A program made the translations under genes and the position numbers. Below the pieces are notes generated by a model. It was not told where the DNA came from and searched no databases. It saw only the letters and a list, made by a program, of their open reading frames with translations. 64,000 bases of DNA from the NCBI GenBank assembly GCA_046328995.1, contig JAXLVN010000009.1:14456-78455 (forward strand). Reading direction: 5' to 3'. Of the stretch, positions 1 through 9,909 are shown piece after piece (the stretch's first letter is position 1; every line of letters starts with the position of its first letter). The DNA is from JADJXV01 sp046328995 (GTDB taxonomy: Bacteria; Bacteroidota; Ignavibacteria; Kapaibacteriales; UBA961).

Positions 1-647
1 TCAATAATTACACGGATGAAAAAGCGCAGCAAGTCTATTCGGTAATCGACAAGGGACGTGTGATGAAAATGCCGTTTGAGGGGATGAGTCTGCTTGATTA
101 TGCGATTAATTCTTCGCTGATTATCTCGAATGTAGCGCTATTAAAACAGGATAAAGCAGGAATTATTACCTTTTCGCATAAGATTGGTTCGGTGCTCCCG
201 GCTGAACGTACAACAGCGCAGATGCATACGATATTGGAGCTGCTCTATGCTGAGAAGACCGGCTATACCGAGTCGAATTACGAACTCCTTCATGCCACGC
301 TCCGGCAGCGGGTGCCGCAGCGGAGTCTGATCTTGCTTTATACAAATTTTGAAACTCTTTCCTCGCTGATGCGGCAGCTTCCGTACCTCAGAAGTATTGC
401 ACGGCGGCATTTACTGGTCGTGATTTTCTTTGAAAATACAGAATTGCGTCATCGGCTCGAAGCCCCAGCCACGACGACAGAAGAAATATACCTCAAGACA
501 ATTGCCGAGAAATTCGCCTATGAGAAGAGACTCATTGTCAAGGAGTTAGAACGCTTCGGCATACAGTCTATTCTCACTCCTCCCGAGAATCTCACGGTAA
601 ATACCATCAACAAATACCTTGAGCTCAAGGCCCGGCGAATGATTTAA
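1..647 (+). CDS. DUF58 domain protein, C-terminal part (5' end outside window)
   Basis: The reading frame is open from the first bases of the window, so the gene starts upstream and only the last 215 or so residues are seen. The stretch around residues 15-35 of the visible part (DKGRVMKMPFEG, then LLDYAINSSL) matches the DUF58 signature of VWA-like proteins, where a D-x-G-R-S-M-like segment is followed by a Leu-Asp-Tyr-Ala helix. DUF58 proteins usually sit beside MoxR-type AAA ATPases and are thought to act in envelope or metallocentre assembly; no MoxR is visible because the upstream DNA is cut off. An internal GTG at position 60 is not the start, since conserved sequence lies before it. Confidence 0.8.
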   Translation, partial: NNYTDEKAQQVYSVIDKGRVMKMPFEGMSLLDYAINSSLIISNVALLKQDKAGIITFSHKIGSVLPAERTTAQMHTILELLYAEKTGYTESNYELLHATLRQRVPQRSLILLYTNFETLSSLMRQLPYLRSIARRHLLVVIFFENTELRHRLEAPATTTEEIYLKTIAEKFAYEKRLIVKELERFGIQSILTPPENLTVNTINKYLELKARRMI

Positions 648-687
648 CGCACTTTTAGCATTGCCAATTCACATTCGACGATTGCCA

Positions 688-3600
688 TCATTCCAATACT
701 TCCCGGATAGAATCGAGTAATTTATCGACGGTAAATGGCTTCAGCAAAATTGATTGTGCACCTGCTGCATAGATGTTTTTTGCTGAGTCGCTGTGCATTA
801 CGCCGCTTGCAGCGATGATACGAATTTCAGGATTTATAGCCCGCAGGCATCCCATGAGCTCGATTCCCCCCATCACCGGCATCATTATATCGGTAATAAC
901 AGCGGCAATAGCGCTCTGATGTTCGGTATAGAGCCGCAATGCCTCCACCCCATTTTGTGCTGTAATTACTTTATATCCATATGCTTGAAGGATATCTTCG
1001 GCAATATTCCGGATTAAATCTTCATCATCGGCAAGCAAAATTGTGGCTCCGAGGGCAGGCAGCTGACTCACATTGTACGAGAAAGTACTCTCCTCATCCG
1101 TACGATGCTCGGCCGGTAAATAGATTGTAAACGTCGTTCCCACGCCGACTTGGCTCTGGAGTTCAATAAATCCCGCATGATTTCTGACTATCGCGAAGAC
1201 GGTCGTGAGTCCGATACCGGTGCCTTTTCCGACTTCTTTGGTGGTATAAAACGGTTCGAATATCTTATCCTGCAACTCGGGTGAAATTCCTACTCCCGTG
1301 TCGCGGACCATGATACGGACATACTCGCCGGGCTTGGCATCGAGCACGCGGCTCAGCAGAGACTCGGTCGCGGTACTGTAGTCGGCTTCTATTGTCAGTG
1401 TGCCGCCTTTGGCGCTCATTGCATCGCGGGCATTGATACAGAGATTCATCAGAACTTGATGAATTTGCGTGGCATTACCGTTGGCAATCAATTCATCCGA
1501 GGGGAGATTGAGTGCTACATCTATTTCCCTGGGGAAGGTCTCGCGGGCAATTTTCACGACTTCATCGATGATATAATGAATATTAATTGCCTCGCGTTCA
1601 TCCTGCGATCCTCTGGCAAAGGACAGCACCTGACCTATGAGTCCGGAGCCGCGCTGCACGGTCGAGATGATGGTATCGATACGCTTGCGCGTGGGCTCAT
1701 CGGCTGTCGTGAGCTTAATGAGCTCCATACCGAGTACGACCGGCGTGAGGATATTATTGAGGTCATGGGCAATTCCGCTTGCAAGGGTACCGATACTTTC
1801 GAGGCGTTGGGCGCGAAAGAGCTGCTTTTCGAGACTTTTTTTCTCGGTGATATCGGTGTTGGTCACCAGTACGGATATAGGTTCATTTGCAGTATTCCGT
1901 ACGAGTTTCCATCTGCTTTGGACGAGAATTATTTTGCCGGCTTTGGTCTTTTGGAGAAATTCTCCGGTCCAATTTCCATCGGCAAAGAGCACTTTGCGGG
2001 CGGCATAGAAGTCGTCGATATCCCCGGTACCAATGAGTTCGGGTGCAAATGTACCGACTGCTTCCCGGGCAGTGAATCCGTACATCTGTTCGGCTCCCTT
2101 GCTCCAGGATATGATCGTATCTTCGAGGTTGCGAACGATAATGGCATCGGGCACAATATCGAGGAGGTCGGCTTGCTCCTGAAGCTTGGTTTCGGTGGTT
2201 TTTTGATTGGTAATATCATACATTGTCGCCACGAGCGCCTGCTTGCCTTGAAACATAATCGGCCGTGCCGAAAGCAGTACCCAGACGAGCTCACCGGAGG
2301 AACGCCGCATTTGCACCAGACTGTTGGAGACGATACCTTCTGTTGCCAGAATCGTCATCAGTCGTGCCCGGTCGTCGGGATTGGGGTAATAATCCATGGA
2401 TTTTTGGCCGAGTGCTTGGTCGAGCGGCACGCCGAACAGGTCGGCTGTCTGCTGATTGGCATAGACCACTTGGCCCGTCTCGGTATCGGTGACGACGGTC
2501 GGAATTGTAATGGCATCGATAATGGCATGGAGGTTCTTTTCGTTCTGCCGGAGTTTTTCCGTCGCAATTACCCGCTCGGTCACATCAAAAAAACTAACCA
2601 CAATTTCGGTAATGTCGCCCTGTGAGTCAAGTGTAGCGAATCCATTAACCATGACCCAGATTACGGAATCGTTGCCCGGCTGTCTGATACCGAATATACG
2701 GCCCTTCATCGGCTGCTTATTGGCTGCAATTTGATTGACGGGATACTTTTCGAGCGGGAGAGGCACACCGCCCTCGTCCACAAAATGCCATGCAGGATCG
2801 ATGGCCAGCTTTCCGCGCATTTGGTCATCACTGAGTCCTAAGAGCTCAGCAGCTTTAGGGTTACTCATCACTACCGAGGTATCCGGAGCGTGCACGACAA
2901 TACCTGTCTCAAGATTATAAAGCAGGTCACGGTAGCGCTCTTCGCTTTGCCGGAGCTGTACCTCTGCCTGACGCTGTTCGGTGATATCGATATTTGTTCC
3001 GATGACGGTGGTTGCCGAGCCGCTGCTGTCTTTGGCGGCGATGACGCTACTGTCGATGATACGGGTTGAGCCGTCGGGTAAATTCACCTTGAATTCCACA
3101 CCGACGACATCATGCGAGGTCAGGGCGGCGGTGGTCGAGTCGGTAATTTTTGCTTTATCTTCATCGGCGACCATTGCATACCAGTCTTCAAAGCGGAAGG
3201 AGTCCTTGTCGGAGATCCGGTACATGTCGTACATAGTATCGTCCCAGATGCTTGTATTGGTACGCATATCGCGCTCCCAAATGCCTATTTTCGCGGCACT
3301 TGTCGCCAGGCGGAGGCGGGTGTTTGTGTTAAGGAGCTCGGTCTCTTTCTGCTTCCGGTCGGTAATATCCTGTACGGTGCCGACGAGATAGAGCGGAGTG
3401 CCGTCGGTATCGAATTCCATCTCACCGAGTCCGTGTATCCAGCGTTCGGCACCGTCGCACGGTCGGAGTATTTTATATTCAAAATTAAACGGCTTTTGCT
3501 GATGAATGATATCCCAGAAGTAGTCGTCGGTTTTTTGCTGAAAATCGGGATGCATGAGGCTGAGCCAACCATCGATGGTATGGGGATAGTGCTCATCAAT

Positions 3601-5670
3601 TCCAAAGATAATATCTGTCTCGTGTGTGCATTCCCAGACGGAAGTGCGCAGGTCATGGCGATACACACCTATGCCGCCAGCCTCCTGAGCTTTGAGCAAA
3701 AAGAGCTTGCTGTCGAATACTTCTTTTTCAATTTTTTTGCGGTCGGTAATATCCTGAAAAATTCCTGTGAGCTTGGTAGGCTTGCCATCGTCGGTGCGGG
3801 TGACGTCGCAGGTCATGCGCACGTCAACTTTACGACCCTGTGCCGTATAGAGCTCCAGGTGCAGATCGTAGCCGATACCGTGCTTGGCAGCCAGATCGAG
3901 TGCAGCCACAAGCTGCTTTTTCGACTCCGGTGTCAGAAAGCTCAGTGCGGTATCCATAGTGAGGGCGAGCTCTTCGGGCGAGGTATCGTGGATGCGGTAG
4001 GTCTCGGCTGTCCAGAAAAGGTTGCCGGTACGGAGGTCTATTTCCCAGCCGCCAAGATTGGCGATAGACTGTGATTCTTCCAAAAGCTGGGTGTTACGTT
4101 CAAAGATTTCGCCGACGCGTTTTTGTTCGGTAATATCGACAAAGCTCACCACCACGCCATTGGGCCGTGAAGCACCGTCAAAATAGAGTGGGGTGGAATT
4201 CACCGACAGCCAGAGCAGGGTGCCGCCATCGGCCTTCCGCACGCCGACCACTATTCCCGAGAGTGATGTGCCGTTCTGCAGACTCACACTCGGAGGGTAA
4301 TTATCGTCGGTAAAGGGGCTCCTGTCTTCGTGAATCAGACTCCATCGCAGGTCCAGAAGGGAGCGTCCGTGCAGCTCGGCATACGAGAGTCCTAAAATCG
4401 TCGTGGCCAGTGTATTGACATCGACAATTTTGAGCTCGTGATTGAGAATCAGAATACCTTCCTGCAGCGAATCGAGCACGGTACGTAACCGATGGCTGCC
4501 GCGGTGCCCTTCTTCTACAGCATGTTTGCGGGCTGTAATATCGCGGATATTGGAGACAACGGCCCGGATATCGGGGTCATCGAGAAGATTGGTGACCGTG
4601 CCATCGACCCAGAGCCAGCAGCCGTCTTTGCGGCGGATTCGTTGCTGCACCTGTATTGGAATAAAAGGGTGGCTCATGACGGCGGCTACAATACGCTGAG
4701 CATCGGCAACATCATCGGGATGCAGGAGTTCGAGCAGAGGTTGGCTTCGTAATTCCTCGGCAGTGTAGCCGGTGATACGTTCGGCTGAAGGAGAAGTATA
4801 GAGCACTCTCCCGGCAGCATCGACCATGTGTATCATGTCCTGATTATTCTCAATCAGCGCCCGGAAGCGCCGCTCATTGGCTGCGATTTCGGCTTCGGCT
4901 TTATACTTTTGGGTACTGTCGCGGAAGGTAAGCACCACACCGGTAATCGTGCCGTTATGATCGCGAATCGGGGCAGCTGCATCATCAATGACATATTCGC
5001 GGCCATCTTTCGACAGAAGAATGGTATGATTGGCCAGACTGACGATGCGCTTTTCCCGGAGAACGATATCGACGGGATTTTCGACAATTGCTCTGCTCGA
5101 CTCATTGATGATTCTGAATACAGCAGGCAGGGGCTGTCCCACGGCTTGTCGGTGCTGCCATCCGGTGAGCTCTTCGGCGATAGGATTCATAAACTTCACG
5201 AGACCGTTGTCATCGGTGGCTATGACGGCGTCACCGATACTTTGCAGGGTAGTCGTGAGCCACGCCCTGCTCTCATGTAGCTCACGGTCGGCTTGCTGTC
5301 TTGAGAGAGCCATTTCAATTGCAGACTGAATATCGCGGTCCACAAACGGCTTGAGAATGTATCCGTACGGGCGGGCAATTTTCGAACGTTGCAGCGTTGC
5401 CATATCCGAGTTGGCTGTGATAAACACCACCGGAATATCATGGATTTCATGCAATCTCCGTGCGGCTTCAATGCCGTCGATTGTCCCGCGCAGACTGATA
5501 TCGATGAGAATAATATCCGGCGCATGTTCTTCAACCATCGCAGAGAGATTCTCACCGTACGCGCTGATACCAACGACCTGATACTGCATGCGTACAAGGA
5601 GCAGCTGCAGGTTTTTGGCGACCAAATTTTCATCCTCTACGATGAGGATTTTTGTAGCAATGCTTGCCAT
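688..5670 (-). CDS. Giant hybrid sensor kinase: REC, about nine PAS, HisKA-HATPase, REC
   Basis: A 1660-residue cytoplasmic two-component hybrid with no membrane segment visible. Order: receiver domain (1-125, phospho-acceptor Asp57 in LIDISL), then about nine PAS/PAC units (about 130-1290; several carry the PAC-type ITD/ITE linkers), HisKA with the acceptor His1302 in AHDLNN, a HATPase_c domain with the DTGVGI and GKGTGIGL boxes, and a second receiver at the C-terminus with Asp1594 in ITDIMMP. The gene lies 5 bp downstream of another PAS kinase on the same strand, so the two are probably co-transcribed and may exchange phosphate. The signal sensed is unknown; many PAS modules suggest several cofactors or ligands. 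Large antisense reading frames on the plus strand here are shadows. Confidence 0.93.
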   Translation of the reverse strand: MASIATKILIVEDENLVAKNLQLLLVRMQYQVVGISAYGENLSAMVEEHAPDIILIDISLRGTIDGIEAARRLHEIHDIPVVFITANSDMATLQRSKIARPYGYILKPFVDRDIQSAIEMALSRQQADRELHESRAWLTTTLQSIGDAVIATDDNGLVKFMNPIAEELTGWQHRQAVGQPLPAVFRIINESSRAIVENPVDIVLREKRIVSLANHTILLSKDGREYVIDDAAAPIRDHNGTITGVVLTFRDSTQKYKAEAEIAANERRFRALIENNQDMIHMVDAAGRVLYTSPSAERITGYTAEELRSQPLLELLHPDDVADAQRIVAAVMSHPFIPIQVQQRIRRKDGCWLWVDGTVTNLLDDPDIRAVVSNIRDITARKHAVEEGHRGSHRLRTVLDSLQEGILILNHELKIVDVNTLATTILGLSYAELHGRSLLDLRWSLIHEDRSPFTDDNYPPSVSLQNGTSLSGIVVGVRKADGGTLLWLSVNSTPLYFDGASRPNGVVVSFVDITEQKRVGEIFERNTQLLEESQSIANLGGWEIDLRTGNLFWTAETYRIHDTSPEELALTMDTALSFLTPESKKQLVAALDLAAKHGIGYDLHLELYTAQGRKVDVRMTCDVTRTDDGKPTKLTGIFQDITDRKKIEKEVFDSKLFLLKAQEAGGIGVYRHDLRTSVWECTHETDIIFGIDEHYPHTIDGWLSLMHPDFQQKTDDYFWDIIHQQKPFNFEYKILRPCDGAERWIHGLGEMEFDTDGTPLYLVGTVQDITDRKQKETELLNTNTRLRLATSAAKIGIWERDMRTNTSIWDDTMYDMYRISDKDSFRFEDWYAMVADEDKAKITDSTTAALTSHDVVGVEFKVNLPDGSTRIIDSSVIAAKDSSGSATTVIGTNIDITEQRQAEVQLRQSEERYRDLLYNLETGIVVHAPDTSVVMSNPKAAELLGLSDDQMRGKLAIDPAWHFVDEGGVPLPLEKYPVNQIAANKQPMKGRIFGIRQPGNDSVIWVMVNGFATLDSQGDITEIVVSFFDVTERVIATEKLRQNEKNLHAIIDAITIPTVVTDTETGQVVYANQQTADLFGVPLDQALGQKSMDYYPNPDDRARLMTILATEGIVSNSLVQMRRSSGELVWVLLSARPIMFQGKQALVATMYDITNQKTTETKLQEQADLLDIVPDAIIVRNLEDTIISWSKGAEQMYGFTAREAVGTFAPELIGTGDIDDFYAARKVLFADGNWTGEFLQKTKAGKIILVQSRWKLVRNTANEPISVLVTNTDITEKKSLEKQLFRAQRLESIGTLASGIAHDLNNILTPVVLGMELIKLTTADEPTRKRIDTIISTVQRGSGLIGQVLSFARGSQDEREAINIHYIIDEVVKIARETFPREIDVALNLPSDELIANGNATQIHQVLMNLCINARDAMSAKGGTLTIEADYSTATESLLSRVLDAKPGEYVRIMVRDTGVGISPELQDKIFEPFYTTKEVGKGTGIGLTTVFAIVRNHAGFIELQSQVGVGTTFTIYLPAEHRTDEESTFSYNVSQLPALGATILLADDEDLIRNIAEDILQAYGYKVITAQNGVEALRLYTEHQSAIAAVITDIMMPVMGGIELMGCLRAINPEIRIIAASGVMHSDSAKNIYAAGAQSILLKPFTVDKLLDSIREVLE

Positions 5671-5675
5671 ACCAA

Positions 5676-8006
5676 TTATCTGGGCGTAAATGTGACAATA
5701 AAGTGTGAACCAACAGGAGTATCGGCCCGGCGGAATGCGCCGCCAAGCTGCTCGCTGAGGGTCTGTACAATCTGCAAGCCAAGAGTCTTGGACTTGGAAA
5801 TATCAATTGAATCGGGTATTCCAATACCGTCGTCATAGACACCAAGCTCGTATTCCGTATCGGAGACGGCATGGATCGATATGATGATTTTACCTTCTGT
5901 TCGGTCAACAAATGCATATTTAAGAGCATTGGTCACCAGTTCGTTGACAATAAGTCCGAGTGGAATTGCCGTATCGAGATTGACATAGACCGGCTGCTCG
6001 TCATTTTGAAATTCAAAACTCACCCCCTGCTGAATCGTGCCGATAGAGCCGACAAGCCGCGAACTCAACCGCCGCATATATTCGGCAATATTGACCTGAT
6101 AAAAGGCGTCGGCCTGATAAAGCTGCTCATGAACCAGGGCCATGGATTTTACACGGTTCTGGCTCTCAATAAGCGCGTCGGAGAGTACTTTATCGGGCAC
6201 AAACTGTGCCTGTAAATGCAGCAGACTCGAGATAATCTGCATGTTGTTTTTCACCCGATGATGTATTTCTCTCAGTAAGGCTTCTTTTTCCTTGAGTGCA
6301 TTGCGGATCTGCTCTTCGGCGAGTGTCCGCTCCGTAATATCGGATACAAATACCGTCAGCCCGATAATGGTATTATTCTCGGATACAATTGGTGAATATC
6401 TGTTCTCCCAAAACAGTCGTGCGCGGGACTCATCACCGTAGTCTTCGACAAACAGCAGCTGCTCGCCTTGGAGTGCGCGGTCGAAATTACGCTTGGCTTT
6501 TGCCCGATCTTCTTCATTGGTAATGACATCGAGCATATTCATACCAATTTTTATTTCTTTTCCCCAGATGTTCATCATGGTGGCTTTGTGGGACTTGGTA
6601 TAGGCGAGATAATTATACTCGGTATCGAGGGAGAAGATAATCATCCCTTTCGGACTCTCGAGAATGGACTTGAGGAGTTCGTAATTTTTCAGGAAATTGG
6701 CCTCGCTTTTCTGAAGGGCGAGCTTGGACTGCTTCTGCCCGATCGCATAGGCCACATGCCGGGCAATTGTGAGGGCGAGATGCACTTCGTCATCGCTAAA
6801 TTCATGTATAGTATTGAAATACACCATAAACTTACCGATAAGCCGCCCCTGATAGACCAGTGGAATGAATCCCAATGCACGGATACCTTCCTGCTGAATT
6901 GTCGGCAGCAGCTCATGGAGCGAGGGGTCATTTTCCACATCCGGCACTAATATAGGATAGGCGTTTGTTTCTGTCTGCGACCATGGTGAATGCCCGGCGG
7001 CACGGCGTTGGTAGTCCTGCGAGAGCCCGACAGAATTCACAAACTGCATCACGCCCTGCTGGTCAAAAAGCAGGATGGAGGACTTGTCGGCCTTGATGGT
7101 TTTCATGAGTGCATGGAGGGCGACGTCATAAATTTCCTCAAGATTTTTAACAGAATTGACCGCTTCGCTCAAATGTGCGATAATCTGTATCTGCTCGAGC
7201 CGGTGATGCTGCTCTTCCTCAAAGGTCTTGCGCGGCGTAATATCGCGGATAATACTCAACAGATAGGGATTGTCTTTGTCTTGGTTCTCGACATACGAGT
7301 TTGAGAAGTCGAGCCACAGCTCACGCCCATCCCACAGGCGAATTTTCTTTTCGTAATACGTGACAATCGACCGGGAAGTGAAGCGCTGCCGGAATCGTGT
7401 ATAGAGCTCGGGCTGTACCTGCTCGCCGTAGAGATTGGTATAGACATTCCCGACGATTTCCTCCTCGGACTTACCCATCATTTCACAGTAGGCCTTATTG
7501 GCGCGGAGGATGATGCCGTCGGCATTGACAAGGCGCATACCATCACGGGAATTCTCCCAGACCTGTCGGAAAAGATCTTCGGAATTCCGGAGAATTTCAC
7601 GATTCCGCTTCTCCTCGGTAATATCCCGAAAGACGACCTGCATCGATAGCTTGCCTTCGTATGCAACAATTGAACCGGAGACTTCAGCAAAAAACTCCGA
7701 ACCATCCAGGCGCAAGAGTTTTTCTTCGGTAATCGGCGAATTCTGCCGATGCTCGAGACTGGTACTGATCCGCTCACGGACAATATGATGACAGTCGGGA
7801 TGAATGAATTTAAGCACCGGCTGGCCAATCAGATCATGCTCCGATGATGCACCAAGTGCAGCAATGGCAGCACGATTAACAAGAAGGATGATGCCGTCGG
7901 TATAAATCGCAATTGCATTGGGCGACAGCTCTATCAGACTCCGGTAGCGCTCTTCACTTTCGTTGGGGTTCGGCGGCGTATGCGGGCGAGGAGTATCCAT
8001 ATTCAT
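5676..8006 (-). CDS. PAS/GAF sensor histidine kinase, HisKA_2 (HWE-like) type
   Basis: A 776-residue cytoplasmic kinase. Two PAS domains (about 15-265) are followed by a GAF domain (about 270-430), a third PAS domain (about 435-565), a HisKA_2 dimerisation region with the phospho-acceptor motif REIHHRVKNN (His582/His583), and a short HATPase_c domain (about 660-776) with YDDGIGIP and SKTLGLQIV. HisKA_2 kinases commonly act through stand-alone or unusual receivers; here the downstream gene begins with a receiver domain and starts only 5 bp after this stop codon, making it the obvious partner. Two in-frame ATGs (codons 1 and 3) are possible starts. No membrane segment is seen. Confidence 0.92.
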   Translation of the reverse strand: MNMDTPRPHTPPNPNESEERYRSLIELSPNAIAIYTDGIILLVNRAAIAALGASSEHDLIGQPVLKFIHPDCHHIVRERISTSLEHRQNSPITEEKLLRLDGSEFFAEVSGSIVAYEGKLSMQVVFRDITEEKRNREILRNSEDLFRQVWENSRDGMRLVNADGIILRANKAYCEMMGKSEEEIVGNVYTNLYGEQVQPELYTRFRQRFTSRSIVTYYEKKIRLWDGRELWLDFSNSYVENQDKDNPYLLSIIRDITPRKTFEEEQHHRLEQIQIIAHLSEAVNSVKNLEEIYDVALHALMKTIKADKSSILLFDQQGVMQFVNSVGLSQDYQRRAAGHSPWSQTETNAYPILVPDVENDPSLHELLPTIQQEGIRALGFIPLVYQGRLIGKFMVYFNTIHEFSDDEVHLALTIARHVAYAIGQKQSKLALQKSEANFLKNYELLKSILESPKGMIIFSLDTEYNYLAYTKSHKATMMNIWGKEIKIGMNMLDVITNEEDRAKAKRNFDRALQGEQLLFVEDYGDESRARLFWENRYSPIVSENNTIIGLTVFVSDITERTLAEEQIRNALKEKEALLREIHHRVKNNMQIISSLLHLQAQFVPDKVLSDALIESQNRVKSMALVHEQLYQADAFYQVNIAEYMRRLSSRLVGSIGTIQQGVSFEFQNDEQPVYVNLDTAIPLGLIVNELVTNALKYAFVDRTEGKIIISIHAVSDTEYELGVYDDGIGIPDSIDISKSKTLGLQIVQTLSEQLGGAFRRADTPVGSHFIVTFTPR

Positions 8007-8238
8007 AGAAATATCGAGAGAGAATACTGTAAGGTAATGGGGATTGATTGCATGTTTTGGAGTGCTAAAATACCATTAAATATCCGAAAAAATGATTTTT
8101 ACCCCGGGTATTTCTCGTGTACCGAACGGGTGAAAACACTGCCTTCCGGAGGCACGAGCTCCACCCTCAGTACTGCCGGAGAAATTGACTCCATCGGGAA
8201 AATATCACTCGGTGCTTTCGTGTTCGGTCTAAAATCGC

Positions 8239-8246
8239 TATTTTTG
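8239..8246 (+). promoter_or_regulatory. Bacteroidota-type -7 promoter box for glgA
   Basis: TATTTTTG matches the TAnnTTTG -7 box and lies 45 bp before the glgA ATG. The same core is found before kdsA and rlmD. No clear TTG -33 box is seen at 19-21 bp, so this is tentative. Confidence 0.4.
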
Positions 8247-8291
8247 CATAATTATGGCGTAATTCATGGACTTCTGCACCCAAAAGGCACA

Positions 8292-9764
8292 ATGGCAAAA
8301 CCGCTAAGTATTCTCTTCGTTTCGAGTGAAATCTATCCCTTTGCAAAAACCGGCGGGTTAGCCGATGTCTCGTATTCATTACCACTTGCGCTCCGCGAGC
8401 TGGGCCACGACATTCGGGTAATGATGCCGAAATACGGCAGCATCAGTGAGCGGAAAAACCGTATTCACGAGATTAACCGTTTGCGGGATTTCCCGATTCC
8501 TGTCGGCGACACCGAGTCGCTGGCGACAGTAAAATCCTCTTCGGTCAATAATCCCCGCTCAAAAGTACAGGCCTACATTACCACCAACCACAATTATTTT
8601 GAAGCAAAAAAAGGATTCTACAGCGATCCACTTACGGGTATTGATTATCCGGATAATGACGAGCGGTTTATATTTTTCAACCGTACGGTATTAGAGACCT
8701 GTATCCTCCTCGGCTGGTTCCCGGATATTATCCATTGTAATGACTGGCAGACGGGGCTTGTGCCGGCATTTGCCCGCACGGAATATGCTCAGGAATTTAA
8801 AAAAGCAAAAATCATCTATACAATTCATAACTTTGGCAATCAGGGCAGTTTCCCGGCAAGCAGCATCGCCAAGACACGCATGGCACCGAGTACGCTTCCG
8901 TCAATTACCCACAATGATCGCCTGAATTTTATGAAAGCCGGTATTGCGTACTCCGATAGAATTACGACCGTGAGTCCGACATACTGCGCTGAAATTTTAA
9001 AAAATAAGCAGTCGAGCAATGGATTAATTACCGTGCTGAAAGAGCGCTCGGACAAGATGTTCGGTATCTTAGACGGCGTTGATATGCTCACGTGGAACCC
9101 AAAAATCGACCCGTTTATTGCCAAAAACTACGACAAAACGACGGTCAGCGATAAGATTTACAGCAAAGAAGCCCTCCTGCATCGATTTCGCTTGCCGATG
9201 CGCTCGAATACACCGCTTATCGGTATGATATCCCGTCTCAATGAGCAGAAGGGTATCAAGTTGATTTTGGAGGTGGCCGATCAGATATTCGCCGAGAATT
9301 TACAATTTGTGCTCCTCGGTGAGGGAGATCCCGCACTCGAGGAAGGCCTCAAAGAAGTAGCAGCCCGCTATCCGGATAAGGCTTCGGTCAAGATCGGCTT
9401 TGATGACGAGCTCGCCCATCTTATCGAGGCAGGTGCCGATATGTTTATGATGCCGTCGCTCTATGAGCCCTGCGGCTTAAATCAGCAGTATTCGCTCGTC
9501 TATGGCACGGTGCCGATTGTTCGCTCGACAGGCGGACTCGCCGATACGGTCCGGGAATTCTCGCCGGCTACGGCCACGGGTAACGGGTTCGTATTCCAGA
9601 AGTTTGACTCCGGCGAAATGCTCGAAGCCATTCGTCGCGCGGTAGGAATGTATGCCCGTCCGGAGGTGTGGGATATCGTCGTGCAAAACGGCATGAGCGA
9701 GGATTTATCCTGGGGGCGCTCGGCTCGGCAGTATAGCGAGCTGTATCGCAGTTTAATTAAATAA
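8292..9764 (+). CDS. glgA: Glycogen synthase (GT5 family)
   Basis: A 490-residue ADP-/UDP-glucose:glycogen glucosyltransferase that elongates alpha-1,4-glucan. The N-terminal GT5 fold begins at once with the nucleotide-sugar loop (SSEIYPFAKTGGLADV, KTGGL at 19-23), and the C-terminal GT-B half has PSLYEPCGLNQ and STGGLADTV, the conserved acidic/Gly motif. The frame is open 104 codons further upstream, but that extension is low-complexity and lacks homology-like sequence, while ATG 8292 gives the normal family length and follows a promoter-like box. No glgB, glgC or glgP is adjacent, so the rest of the glycogen pathway must be elsewhere. Confidence 0.93.
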   Translation: MAKPLSILFVSSEIYPFAKTGGLADVSYSLPLALRELGHDIRVMMPKYGSISERKNRIHEINRLRDFPIPVGDTESLATVKSSSVNNPRSKVQAYITTNHNYFEAKKGFYSDPLTGIDYPDNDERFIFFNRTVLETCILLGWFPDIIHCNDWQTGLVPAFARTEYAQEFKKAKIIYTIHNFGNQGSFPASSIAKTRMAPSTLPSITHNDRLNFMKAGIAYSDRITTVSPTYCAEILKNKQSSNGLITVLKERSDKMFGILDGVDMLTWNPKIDPFIAKNYDKTTVSDKIYSKEALLHRFRLPMRSNTPLIGMISRLNEQKGIKLILEVADQIFAENLQFVLLGEGDPALEEGLKEVAARYPDKASVKIGFDDELAHLIEAGADMFMMPSLYEPCGLNQQYSLVYGTVPIVRSTGGLADTVREFSPATATGNGFVFQKFDSGEMLEAIRRAVGMYARPEVWDIVVQNGMSEDLSWGRSARQYSELYRSLIK

Positions 9765-9909
9765 CAGGTATTTCAATTAAACGGTCTATTATTAAACAAT
9801 CCTAATCCTTCTCCTCTCCGGGACTTGTTGCTCTTCTTCCGGTGTTTTGCAGTACTTTTTGGATTGGTGGTCTCGTTCACCGCACTACGACACATTCCTC
9901 AAATTTCTT

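Noticed and set aside
1456..2625. 389-codon plus-strand frame inside the giant kinase gene
   Set aside because: It is antisense to a strongly conserved kinase/PAS coding region and lacks any recognisable domain; a coding shadow.
3112..4074. 320-codon plus-strand frame inside the giant kinase gene
   Set aside because: Same reason; antisense to conserved PAS domains.
7980..8291. 5' extension of glycogen synthase
   Set aside because: The extra 104 codons lack similarity to GT5 enzymes and overlap the start of the divergent kinase gene; ATG 8292 is the family start.
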